Counted from the stretch's first letter, positions 1-5,178 are shown. The stretch: 8,330 bases of DNA from Bryobacteraceae bacterium (GCA_947456995.1 CANGVB010000126.1:1-8330); one strand, 5' to 3'. Numbers and translations: made by a program. The notes: generated by a model not told the origin, from the letters alone.

Positions 1-736
1 AAGCCACCGCTTCCACCAGCGTGTCGAGCCCCTTCTTCTCTACCAACCGGCAAGCCGTCACCAGATAAAAGTGCTCTTCGCTCAGGCCCAACGCGAGACG
101 ATTCCTGCACCCGGCTTCGAAGAACTCAACATCCACTCCCCCTGGCAGAACCTCAACCCGGTCCCCCGGCACCTCTGCCTCCTGTAGCAGCTTCTGCGTA
201 AACACAGAATTAGCAAAGATCCACTTCATCCGGTTTGCCGATGCGCGCATCATCGCAATGCGTCTTCCCAGAAGAAGTTCTTCCAGCCTCGCAGGCCAAT
301 CCCAGCGCTTCCATCGCCTGTAGATTTGCCGCTCTACCCAGGGCTGATCCAGCACTCTGCTGCCCACCCGGAACGGCCACGCAATCCACGGCCGCAACAC
401 ATCATTGCCAGCACTCCGGCACAAAATCGGCAACCCCGTTTGCTCGGTCAATTCTCCGTAATACACCGTTGAGGAGTAGATCAAATCGGCCTTCATTGTG
501 TGTGCCAATCGCGCGAGTTTACGAACGTTTGCCTGATACGCCACCCTCGACATTACCCGATGAACTTCAAACGGCAGCGCTGGGATGCCGGCTGGCCCTT
601 CCTCCAGCCGGTAGGTGGCTACCTGTACGTGATAGCCATGATCATGCAGCCACTGACTCAGTTGCAATGCGTGTGTCTGCATTCCTCCAAACGAGGGCGG
701 AAACTCCGTCAATACCAGCAGCAAACGTTTGGTCAT
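1..736 (-). CDS. Glycosyltransferase, family-4-like (partial, C-terminus beyond window)
   Basis: This is a GT-B-fold, retaining-type glycosyltransferase that would move a sugar from a nucleotide-sugar onto a cell-surface glycan or lipid at the cytoplasmic face of the membrane; the acceptor is unknown. The 245 visible residues start MTKRLLLVLTEFPPSFGGMQ. The P-x-x-GG-x-x-x-H pattern of the N-terminal Rossmann domain is at about residues 13-22. The interdomain motif NSVFTQKLL is at 176-184, LPGGVD at 197-202, and the start of the nucleotide-binding domain (TACRLVEKKGLDTLVEA) at 227-243. These are typical of GT4 enzymes such as those making exopolysaccharide or LPS. The E-x7-E donor-site motif would lie beyond the left edge. 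The ATG at 736 has no clear Shine-Dalgarno sequence, so the start is less certain than the family. It is transcribed divergently from the RRM gene. Confidence 0.88.
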   Translation of the reverse strand, partial: MTKRLLLVLTEFPPSFGGMQTHALQLSQWLHDHGYHVQVATYRLEEGPAGIPALPFEVHRVMSRVAYQANVRKLARLAHTMKADLIYSSTVYYGELTEQTGLPILCRSAGNDVLRPWIAWPFRVGSRVLDQPWVERQIYRRWKRWDWPARLEELLLGRRIAMMRASANRMKWIFANSVFTQKLLQEAEVPGDRVEVLPGGVDVEFFEAGCRNRLALGLSEEHFYLVTACRLVEKKGLDTLVEAVA

Positions 737-754
737 AGTTGTGGGTAATATAGG

Positions 755-783
755 AGTATAGTTTTGAGGTTGGCTCCTGTCGG
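755..783 (-). promoter_or_regulatory. Candidate promoter for the glycosyltransferase gene
   Basis: Read on the minus strand, CCGACA (783-778) and TATACT (760-755) are separated by 17 bases and match the sigma-70 -35 and -10 boxes at 4/6 and 5/6 positions. Transcription would start near 748, giving a leader of about 12 bases with no Shine-Dalgarno. Inferred from sequence match only. Confidence 0.35.
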
Positions 784-798
784 TATGTCGATGAGAAT
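770..798 (+). promoter_or_regulatory. Candidate promoter for the RRM gene
   Basis: TTGGCT (770-775) and GAGAAT (793-798) with a 17-base spacer each match the sigma-70 boxes at 4/6. A start near 805 would give a leader of about 50 bases. The site interleaves with the divergent minus-strand candidate, so the two genes may share control. Weak evidence. Confidence 0.25.
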
Positions 799-845
799 GG
801 CTGGCGCGGATTCCCTCATGAACGATCAATAGTAGTACAGAGTTT

Positions 846-850
846 AGGAG
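846..850 (+). promoter_or_regulatory. Ribosome binding site AGGAG of the RRM gene
   Basis: AGGAG lies 2 bases before the ATG at 853 and 5 bases before a second, adjacent ATG at 856. Only the second has a usable spacing, and MTNIYVGNL is the usual beginning of this family, so 856 is chosen as the start. Confidence 0.75.
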
Positions 851-855
851 ATATG

Positions 856-1209
856 ATGACGAATATTTACGTGGGGAACCTTTCCTTCCGTACGACCGAA
901 ATCGACCTGGAAGCAGCTTTTTCTGCCTACGGTCCGGTCGACAAAGCAACGATCGTGAAAGAGCGCGAAACCGGCCGTAGCCGCGGTTTTGGTTTCGTGG
1001 AAATGCCGAATGCCGAAGAAGCACAACGCGCCATTGCGTCAATGAATGGAAAGGACCTCGGTGGCCGTGCCCTTCAAGTGAATGAAGCACGTCCTCGCGA
1101 AGAACGTGGTCCTGGTGGTGGCGGCGGCGGCCGTCCCGGTGGTGGTGGCGGCGGGCGTCCTGGTGGCGGTGGCGGCTTTGGCCGTGAACGTCGCGAACCC
1201 CGCTGGTAA
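856..1209 (+). CDS. Small RRM RNA-binding protein with glycine-rich tail
   Basis: Single RNA-recognition-motif protein (117 residues) that binds single-stranded RNA in the cytoplasm; bacterial relatives in cyanobacteria and others are often cold- or stress-induced. The RRM covers residues 2 to about 78. RNP2 is IYVGNL (4-9) and RNP1 is RGFGFVEM (43-50), with the RNA-stacking aromatics Y5, F45 and F47 all present; the last RNP1 position is Met where Phe or Tyr is usual. A low-complexity tail of Gly blocks separated by Arg-Pro (about 86-107) ends in a basic stretch ERREPRW. This resembles the RGG-like tails of plant glycine-rich RNA-binding proteins and may add affinity or drive condensation (inference). 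It stands alone, with a clear ribosome site and a strong terminator just after the stop. Target RNAs cannot be told from the sequence. Confidence 0.95.
   Translation: MTNIYVGNLSFRTTEIDLEAAFSAYGPVDKATIVKERETGRSRGFGFVEMPNAEEAQRAIASMNGKDLGGRALQVNEARPREERGPGGGGGGRPGGGGGGRPGGGGGFGRERREPRW
1111..1182 (+). repeat. Three imperfect 24-bp tandem repeats coding the Gly-rich tail
   Basis: Units 1111-1134, 1135-1158 and 1159-1182 each begin CCT or CCC and then run mostly as GGT/GGC codons. The first two end in CGT (Arg); the third ends in TTT GGC, followed by CGT. Each unit encodes Pro, then five or six Gly, then Arg (or Phe-Gly in the third). Such repeats can expand or contract by replication slippage. 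Confidence 0.8.
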
Positions 1210-1220
1210 CTTCCCAGTTT

Positions 1221-1535
1221 TCAGCGTCGAGTTTTACGCAAGAGCGGAGGAGCAATCCTCCGCTCTTGCTTTTCAGACACAGGCACCAGCGTAGCTTCAA
1301 TCCACGCAAAGGCCGCCTCCAGCCCTTCAGCCTCATACAGCCGTCCGATCTTTGCCTCTACTTCTGAGGCCTCTCCCGTGATCTGCAAAAACCGGTTCGA
1401 TGTCATTCGGATCGCCTTCTCGTTATCGATCCCGAATCCCCCACTCAAGATCCTCCGTCGTGCATACAGTGCCAGCACTGCATCCCCAATCCAGGCTTGC
1501 TCTAGAATCTCGCGCTCTCTTGCTTTGGCTCCCAT
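1221..1535 (-). CDS. Minimal RNase III-like domain protein (Mini-III-like)
   Basis: A 104-residue protein with sequence of the RNase III nuclease domain, whose members cut double-stranded RNA (rRNA precursors, for example). Visible: A-W-I-G-D-A-V-L at 14-21, matching the A-Y-I-G-D-A of Mini-III and the L-G-D-A-V of RNase III; TSNRFL at 45-50, matching the conserved N-x-x-L helix; and VEAKIGRLYEAEGLEAAFAWI at 59-79, given here only to show the E-A-x-I-G core plus the following G-L-E-A-A helix. The metal-binding D18 and E60 are present. The Glu that precedes GDAV in RNase III is Ala14 (as in Mini-III), and the Asp three residues before E60 is Ser57. There is no dsRNA-binding domain, and it is shorter than Mini-III (about 130-140). 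A ribosome site AAGGA supports the start. Its last residues are encoded by the convergent terminator palindrome. Activity is uncertain. Confidence 0.7.
   Translation of the reverse strand: MGAKAREREILEQAWIGDAVLALYARRRILSGGFGIDNEKAIRMTSNRFLQITGEASEVEAKIGRLYEAEGLEAAFAWIEATLVPVSEKQERRIAPPLLRKTRR
1238..1273 (+). terminator. Intrinsic terminator of the RRM gene
   Basis: Perfect 14-bp inverted repeat: GCAAGAGCGGAGGA (1238-1251), loop GCAA (1252-1255), TCCTCCGCTCTTGC (1256-1269), then TTTT (1270-1273). The loop is of the GNRA tetraloop class, which stabilises hairpins. On the opposite strand no T run follows the stem, so it should act in the plus direction only. It lies 28 bases after the RRM stop and within the last codons of the convergent minus-strand gene. 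Confidence 0.85.
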
Positions 1536-1553
1536 ATCTTCCTTCTGTATAGT
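1525..1553 (+). promoter_or_regulatory. Candidate leaderless promoter of the MBL-fold hydrolase gene
   Basis: TTGGCT (1525-1530) and TATAGT (1548-1553) are spaced by exactly 17 bases; the matches to the consensus are 4/6 and 5/6. The predicted first transcribed base falls at about 1559-1562, which is the GTG/ATG start itself, and no Shine-Dalgarno is present. The -35 box lies inside the start of the divergent RNase III-like gene. Confidence 0.5.
1540..1544 (-). promoter_or_regulatory. Ribosome binding site of the RNase III-like gene
   Basis: On the minus strand, GAAGGAAGAT directly precedes the ATG at 1535. AAGGA (1544-1540) sits 4 bases from the start, supporting this start codon and that the gene is real. 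Confidence 0.6.
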
Positions 1554-1561
1554 TTAGTGTG

Positions 1562-2422
1562 ATGCTCCCTTTGCTCTTGCTCACCTGGGCCCAGACTCAA
1601 GTTGTTCTCCTCGGCACCGGCACTCCCAATGCAGACCCACTGCGCTCCGGCCCCGCCACCGCCATCGTCGTCAATGGTTCTTCCTACGTCGTCGATCTTG
1701 GCCCCGGCGTCGTCCGCCGTGCCTCTGCCGCCGCAGAGAAGGGAATCAAGGCCCTCGCCCCGGCCAACCTCAAAACCGCCTTCCTCACCCACCTCCATTC
1801 CGATCACACTGCCGGCCTCCCCGATTTCTATCTCATGCCCGCCGTTCTCGACCGGCACGCCCCACTTAAGCTCATCGGCCCCAAAGGCACCAAATCGATG
1901 GCCCGCCACATTGAGGCTGCTTACAAAGAAGACATCGACAACCGGGTCCACAAACTCGAAAAAGGAGACCCCGCGTCCTACCGCATTGACGTCACCGAAA
2001 TCAAACCCGGCCTCGTCTACAAAGACGCCAACGTCACCGTTACTGCCATCGCCGTCGAGCACGCCGGCTGGCCCCACAGCTTTGCCTTCCACTTCCAGAC
2101 CCCCGACAAGCGCATCGTTGTCTCCGGCGACACTGTCTACAACGAAGCAATCGCCACTCTCTGCAACGGCTGTGACATCCTCGTTCACGAGGTCTATAGC
2201 GAACTCGGCCTCACCCGCCGCCCGCCGCAGTGGCAAGCCTATCATCGCAACGCCCATACCTCTGGCCCGGACGTCGGCAAGATCGCCGCCCTTGCCAAAC
2301 CCAAACTCCTCGTCCTTACTCATTTGCTTCTCTGGGGCGTCCCGGAATCCCAACTCACCAAAGAGATCCAGTCCACCTATACTGGCCCCTTTGCCATTGG
2401 CAAAGATTTAGATGTTTACTAG
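1562..2422 (+). CDS. Metallo-beta-lactamase-fold hydrolase (RNase Z/arylsulfatase-like)
   Basis: Zinc-dependent hydrolase of the MBL superfamily, in the branch shared by RNase Z and alkyl/aryl sulfatase-like enzymes. Numbered from the ATG at 1562, the N-terminal strand is QVVLLGTGTPNADP. The metal motif HLHSDH is at 77-82, a further His in VEHA at 167, the bridging Asp in SGDT at 190, and the final metal His in LTHLLLWG at 254. All expected ligands are therefore present and the enzyme is probably active. A short hydrophobic lead (LPLLLLTWAQ) precedes the first beta strand; it could be a minimal export signal, but lacks basic residues, so location is open. Substrate cannot be set from sequence: the long exosite arm that marks tRNA-processing RNase Z is not obvious. 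A GTG at 1559 directly precedes the chosen ATG. The stop overlaps the next gene's ribosome site, suggesting an operon. Confidence 0.88.
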   Translation: MLPLLLLTWAQTQVVLLGTGTPNADPLRSGPATAIVVNGSSYVVDLGPGVVRRASAAAEKGIKALAPANLKTAFLTHLHSDHTAGLPDFYLMPAVLDRHAPLKLIGPKGTKSMARHIEAAYKEDIDNRVHKLEKGDPASYRIDVTEIKPGLVYKDANVTVTAIAVEHAGWPHSFAFHFQTPDKRIVVSGDTVYNEAIATLCNGCDILVHEVYSELGLTRRPPQWQAYHRNAHTSGPDVGKIAALAKPKLLVLTHLLLWGVPESQLTKEIQSTYTGPFAIGKDLDVY

Positions 2423-2424
2423 GA
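2421..2424 (+). promoter_or_regulatory. Ribosome binding site AGGA overlapping the upstream stop codon
   Basis: The stop codon TAG of the MBL gene and the ribosome site AGGA of the next gene share two bases. Spacing is 4 bases to ATG 2429 and 7 bases to ATG 2432, so either adjacent ATG could be used. The arrangement favours translational coupling. Confidence 0.6.
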
Positions 2425-2428
2425 AGAA

Positions 2429-3124
2429 ATGATGAAGAGGCCAAAAAGAAAGCAACGTATCGCAGAAGCCGCACTGCTACGATTCACCTGCTGCATCGTA
2501 ATGAGCCTTACGGCCCTTCTTGCCCAGCCTGCATCCAAGAACGTAATTGGGCTAGTCGAAATCCCTGCTTTGTTCCGGCAGCCTGAAGACGGCATCTTTG
2601 ACCCCAGGCCAGGCATCCCTTTAAAGCTCTATCAGCGGCCAGACCTGCGCTCCCCGGCACTGCTTCTGGACTCAGTAGATAGTCTGGATTGGGTAGAGCT
2701 GGGCTACGAAGACCAGCAAAGCATCGCAGTGTTCTCCAGAACGAAGCAGTGGCTTGAGATTGGCCTCAAAGAAGGCAAAGCATGGATTCAGTGGAAGCCA
2801 GGTTTCAAGTTTCACGACTTGGACACTTTCTTTGGCGTCTCCCGTGACTCGCTGGGATACGACTATTTGACCAACCCGGAATCGCGACTGGCAAAGGCCC
2901 CGGGCCGCGCACTCACTCTTCCGATTCCAGAAAAATTCGACACCTTCAACATCGTGGACACCTTCAAGTTCAAAGGCCAAAAGTGGCTCAAGCTGGAATT
3001 CATCAGCGGCAAGCACGCCTGCGGCGGAGAGAACGAAGAGGCAAAAGTCCTGGCCTACGGCTGGCTGCCCCTATTCAACGCTGAGGGCAAGCTGAACTTC
3101 TGGTACCACAGCCGCGGTTGTTGA
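2429..3124 (+). CDS. Exported protein with SH3-like segments
   Basis: A 231-residue protein not assignable to a named family. The N-terminus has a basic stretch (MMKRPKRKQR) and a hydrophobic core at about 17-32 ending near LLAQPA, read as a signal peptide or membrane anchor with a rather long basic lead. Residues 64-124 follow the pattern of a bacterial SH3 (SH3b) domain: LKLYQRPDLRSPALLLDS, then WLEIGLKEGKAWIQW, close to the family's W-x-x-V-x-x-x-x-G-x-x-G-W-V. A second part, 165-231, repeats the idea (QKWLKLEF, then AYGWLPLF) and ends NFWYHSRGC with two Cys (198, 231) that could pair outside the cytoplasm. SH3b domains often bind peptidoglycan or peptides; that role here is inference. It follows the MBL gene by 6 bases and is probably co-transcribed. 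Confidence 0.75.
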   Translation: MMKRPKRKQRIAEAALLRFTCCIVMSLTALLAQPASKNVIGLVEIPALFRQPEDGIFDPRPGIPLKLYQRPDLRSPALLLDSVDSLDWVELGYEDQQSIAVFSRTKQWLEIGLKEGKAWIQWKPGFKFHDLDTFFGVSRDSLGYDYLTNPESRLAKAPGRALTLPIPEKFDTFNIVDTFKFKGQKWLKLEFISGKHACGGENEEAKVLAYGWLPLFNAEGKLNFWYHSRGC

Positions 3125-3198
3125 CGCCCGGCCTGCACTGGCCAAGGCGCCGAGTGGATGCCCAAACGAAGCGCCGCCCGGGAAGGGAACTGCCTGAT

Positions 3199-3393
3199 CT
3201 GCCTCGCCTGCAAAAGCTCTCCCTCCCGGCTATCCCCATCACATCACCCGACGAGACCGAGCGAGACGGACGTGTCTACCTCGATTTGTTCACCGAGTAA
3301 AGCCGCCAATCCCGCGTTGGAATTTTCGCTTACTGTTTGATGCCAAATCAAATCCACCGGATCGCCGTGCCCAACGAAGCAGCCTGGCTCTGA
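3199..3393 (+). pseudogene. Decayed IS200-like (REP-associated type) tyrosine transposase remnant
   Basis: Three pieces in two frames together spell the N-terminal half of a Y1 transposase of the kind starting MARLARVVxPGYPHHITQRGN. From 3199, LPRLQKLSLP follows a CTG that stands where an ATG is expected. From 3225, in another frame, PGYPHHITRR includes the metal-binding His pair. From 3280, back in the first frame, VYLDLFTE, a TAA stop (3298-3300), then SRQSRVGIFAYCLMPNQIH and RIAVP, where the family has AYCLMPNHVHLIAVP. A second stop follows at 3391-3393. About ten codons seem lost between 3272 and 3280, and the C-terminal part with the catalytic Tyr is absent. The family match is from recall of the conserved motifs; the frame changes and stops are visible. 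The gene is dead and no flanking palindromes were clear. Confidence 0.7.
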
Positions 3394-3412
3394 AGGGATT
3401 CTGAAGCTAGCG

Positions 3413-3526
3413 ATGGCCGCCTTGGGCACCATAACAGAAGAGCCAATCACTCGTTTCCACCCTGCTAGAGCCTGCAGATTGTCAGGGCAAGAATATGCCG
3501 AAGTCTTGGCTTCGGGTGGGCAATAA
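3413..3526 (+). CDS. Possible small ORF, 37 codons, overlapping the next start (TAATG)
   Basis: ATG at 3413 begins 37 residues (MAALGTITEEPITRFHPARA and on) with no recognised domain, and the stop TAA shares a base with the next ORF's ATG at 3526. That arrangement is typical of translational coupling and is the main reason to list it. There is no strong ribosome site. It could equally be the decayed tail of an older gene, since the same frame is open back to 3341 across the transposase remnant. Confidence 0.25.
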   Translation: MAALGTITEEPITRFHPARACRLSGQEYAEVLASGGQ

Positions 3527-3816
3527 TGGCTAAAGGGTATTGGGGAGGTGAACAGATTTTACGCAAAATTGCAGCCGGGGCGGATCAGTCTGTCAGTCCC
3601 CTCTTCAGCGAGAGTAGGCGAGGTGCGGATATCCATATCGACCTTGGAAACATGTCGGCCAGGAACTCCATGGCTCCACTGATCCACATTGGAGAGGTGC
3701 TTCAAAAAAAGATCACCAACACGAAAACAAGTCAGGACGCAGTTAGAGAGATTCTGATGGCTAATCCAGGCGTGATGACTACGCCCAGCCCCGATCCCAA
3801 GTGGAACCGGAAGTAG
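3526..3816 (+). CDS. Hypothetical protein, 96 residues
   Basis: I do not recognise this protein. It starts MAKGYWGGEQILRKIAAGAD, has a polar middle with IHIDLGNMSARNSMAPLIHI (36-55), a predicted amphipathic stretch EVLQKKITNTKTSQDAVREIL (57-77, given by its key features: Lys/Thr/Gln-rich, helix-forming), and a Pro-rich end (TTPSPDPKWNRK). It has no signal peptide, membrane segment or Cys, so it should be cytoplasmic if made alone. A G-rich stretch GGGTGGG (3514-3520) sits 5 bases before the ATG as a weak ribosome site. The next gene starts 6 bases after its stop. Codon choice is less GC-rich than in the flanking genes. It might be the C-terminal piece of a longer protein whose front part has decayed, because the frame is open upstream only to 3469. 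Confidence 0.5.
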   Translation: MAKGYWGGEQILRKIAAGADQSVSPLFSESRRGADIHIDLGNMSARNSMAPLIHIGEVLQKKITNTKTSQDAVREILMANPGVMTTPSPDPKWNRK

Positions 3817-3822
3817 GCGACC

Positions 3823-4395
3823 ATGCAACTTGCCTTTCAGTTGATAGGTCTTTTGTTGGCTGGGTCCGCATGTGTAGTCAACGCAATGGCAAACTGCCAG
3901 GTGACAGTTAGGGCGGAAGAAGATGGGGTCATTGGGAAAGGTGGCAATCCTCCGGGAGCGGCTGTCAGCTTCGGCGACCCGGTGACGATCCTTTCCTTCC
4001 GCCTTCGTATTGTTGATTCCAAATCGGGGCAACAACTGACGCCGAGAAGAGTGTCCGTGGCCTACGGTTGGCGCTGGCTTGAATATCCCTACCCAGAGCA
4101 CTCTTGGGGAGCATGGTCCGGAGCGAGTGATCTTGTGGAGTGTGAGCCGCCTTCGGCTGAGTTAGAGATTCCTGTGTTTGAGGTGCGGCCTCGGGGCTGG
4201 TATGACGGGAAGTACACTCGGTTCCCCTTCACGAAAAAGCCAACTTTCACAGGAATCGGGTTTGTGATCCAACTTGGGGGATGTACAACACGTGCGACGA
4301 TCATGCCCAAGGAAGCAGTCAAGCTCAAGGGCCGCTTCGCTGTCTTCAAGGCGAACTGTGCGGGTGAATCAAGCATCAGCATACAGTCGCAGTGA
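3823..4395 (+). CDS. Hypothetical exported protein, 190 residues, four Cys
   Basis: Not recognised. The N-terminus is a plausible signal peptide: hydrophobic core LAFQLIGLLLAGSACVV, with a cleavage site near NAMA (20-23) followed by NCQVTV. A Cys at 17 lies within the core, but the bases around it do not make a good lipobox (Gly at -3), so a free secreted protein is preferred over a lipoprotein. The mature part has four Cys (25, 107, 154, 179), an even number suited to disulfides. It is rich in Trp/Tyr around 82-99 and looks mostly beta-stranded (for example TFTGIGFVIQLGGC). It follows the 96-residue ORF by 6 bases and probably shares its transcript. Like that ORF, it has codon use unlike the surrounding genes, which fits arrival with the accessory patch. 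Confidence 0.65.
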   Translation: MQLAFQLIGLLLAGSACVVNAMANCQVTVRAEEDGVIGKGGNPPGAAVSFGDPVTILSFRLRIVDSKSGQQLTPRRVSVAYGWRWLEYPYPEHSWGAWSGASDLVECEPPSAELEIPVFEVRPRGWYDGKYTRFPFTKKPTFTGIGFVIQLGGCTTRATIMPKEAVKLKGRFAVFKANCAGESSISIQSQ

Positions 4396-4427
4396 ACGGG
4401 AGGGTGCGGGACAGGGGTGCGTCATCG

Positions 4428-4548
4428 ACTGCCCACCTCTCTCGTGCAGAGGAACTGCTATGGAGGCGAAGGAGAAGAAATAGCCGAACCAGAAGGAACA
4501 TTTTCGGTTGACAGAGGCAGCCGCCTCTTGGAACACTGTCCACCTCTC
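4428..4548 (+). repeat. Pair of 14-bp direct repeats (ACTGyCCACCTCTC)
   Basis: The block at 4428-4441 recurs at 4535-4548 with one mismatch (C versus T at the fifth base), 107 bases apart. They could be a protein-binding pair for control of the downstream operon or a chance match; nothing else supports a function. Confidence 0.35.
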
Positions 4549-4641
4549 CACCATTTGAAAGCACTTTTCGACAAAGGGAACGTCCTCGTTCTAGCTAGTA
4601 CTATTGAAACTCCTTAATCTCCGATAGCGATGGTAATCTGT

Positions 4642-4646
4642 TAAGG
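4642..4646 (+). promoter_or_regulatory. Ribosome binding site that sets the GTG start of the sigma gene
   Basis: TAAGG lies 6 bases before the GTG at 4653. No ATG with a comparable site is found nearby in frame, so the GTG start is preferred. Confidence 0.55.
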
Positions 4647-4652
4647 CATTCT

Positions 4653-5174
4653 GTGATTCCCGCGACTTCCAATGACACCCTTTTTTCCAGTTCGTATGAA
4701 GAACTGCGCAGGCTGGCCCGGTTTTATATCCGCTCAGGCGATCCACACACTCTCCAACCTACAGCCCTCGTCCACGAAGCTTTTTTGAAGCTCATCCAAG
4801 TCCCTCGCGATCACTGGCAAGCGCCGCAACATTTCACCAGCGCTGTCGCCTTGGCCATGCGTCAAGTTCTTCTCGATCACGCCCGGCGCAAACTCGCCTC
4901 CAAGCGCACGGCGGGCACGGCCGCCCCCAATGAGGACCCCCCAGGACCCGATCAAGAGAAGCAATTGCTCAAGCTGCTTCATGTAAACACCGCCCTCGAA
5001 AAACTCTCCTCCACCAACCCCGAACTCGCCCAGATCGTTGACCTGCGCTATTTCGTGGGTTGCTCGTCGGCGGAGGTTGCTGAGTTGCTCAACCTTCAAG
5101 AACGCAGCGTGCGCCACCGCTGGGGCATCGCCAAGCTCCTTCTCTCAAAGCATCTAGAAGCAATCCCGGCCTAG
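4653..5174 (+). CDS. ECF sigma factor, TIGR02999-type
   Basis: RNA polymerase sigma factor (173 residues) that would direct polymerase to a specific set of promoters. Region 2 covers about 10-85: YEELRRLARFYIRS, then TLQPTALVHEAFLKL (33-47), then FTSAVALAMRQVLLDHARRK (61-80); this L-Q-P-T-A-L-V-H-E pattern is the hallmark of the TIGR02999 ECF group frequent in Acidobacteria and Planctomycetes. A Pro/acid-rich linker (88-101) leads to region 4, about 105-170, with a helix-turn-helix around SSAEVAELLNLQERSVRHRW (138-157). In place of the acidic D-A-E-D before L-V-x-E in ordinary ECF factors, it has Gln-Pro-Thr-Ala (35-38). No anti-sigma gene adjoins; the next gene, 4 bases on, is a Ser/Thr kinase, so kinase control is likely (inference). 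Confidence 0.93.
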   Translation: MIPATSNDTLFSSSYEELRRLARFYIRSGDPHTLQPTALVHEAFLKLIQVPRDHWQAPQHFTSAVALAMRQVLLDHARRKLASKRTAGTAAPNEDPPGPDQEKQLLKLLHVNTALEKLSSTNPELAQIVDLRYFVGCSSAEVAELLNLQERSVRHRWGIAKLLLSKHLEAIPA

Positions 5175-5178
5175 CCCC

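Larger units (their letters stand above)
4396..4652. other. Intergenic region upstream of the sigma-kinase operon
   Basis: This 257-bp gap has no convincing gene. It holds a 6-bp hairpin (AGAGGC 4513-4518, loop AGCC, GCCTCT 4523-4528) without a following T run, two near-identical 14-base blocks (4428-4441 and 4535-4548), and four copies of GGAAC at 4451, 4495, 4530 and 4577, the core of many ECF sigma -35 elements. A housekeeping -35-like TTGAAA occurs at 4604-4609, but I see no well-spaced -10 box. Confidence 0.5.

Noticed and set aside
235..738. Plus-strand open frame (167 codons) opposite the glycosyltransferase
   Set aside because: The minus-strand reading has clear GT4 motifs in order; the plus reading has none and is a shadow.
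1502..2353. Long minus-strand open frame (283 codons) opposite the MBL gene
   Set aside because: It is antisense to a gene whose metal-binding motifs are all intact, its protein is a monotonous Gly/Val/Asp run typical of the complement of GC-rich codons, and it has no family resemblance.
1602..2411. Plus-strand open frame (269 codons) in another frame of the MBL gene
   Set aside because: Very high Ser/Pro/Thr content, as expected from a shifted reading of a GC-rich gene; no motif seen.
3130..3175. GC-rich inverted segments after the SH3-like gene (GGCC/GGCC, GGCGC/GCGCC)
   Set aside because: Stems are only 4-5 bp, loops are long and no T run follows, so a terminator call is not supported.
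3244..3558. Minus-strand open stretch reading like a protein (WKRVIGSSVMVPKAAIASF and on)
   Set aside because: Much of it lies opposite the transposase remnant, it has no good ribosome site, and no family was recognised. Kept out, though its upstream half (3394-3558) is not fully explained.
3559..4101. Minus-strand open frame of 180 codons
   Set aside because: Opposite two plus-strand ORFs with better start context, one with a clean signal peptide; composition is His/Arg/Pro-rich and unlike a folded protein.
4417..4617. 66-codon plus-strand open frame before the sigma gene
   Set aside because: No ribosome site, no recognisable sequence, and it sits in the likely regulatory gap.
4734..5117. 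Minus-strand open frame opposite the sigma factor
   Set aside because: Shadow of a strongly recognisable ECF gene.
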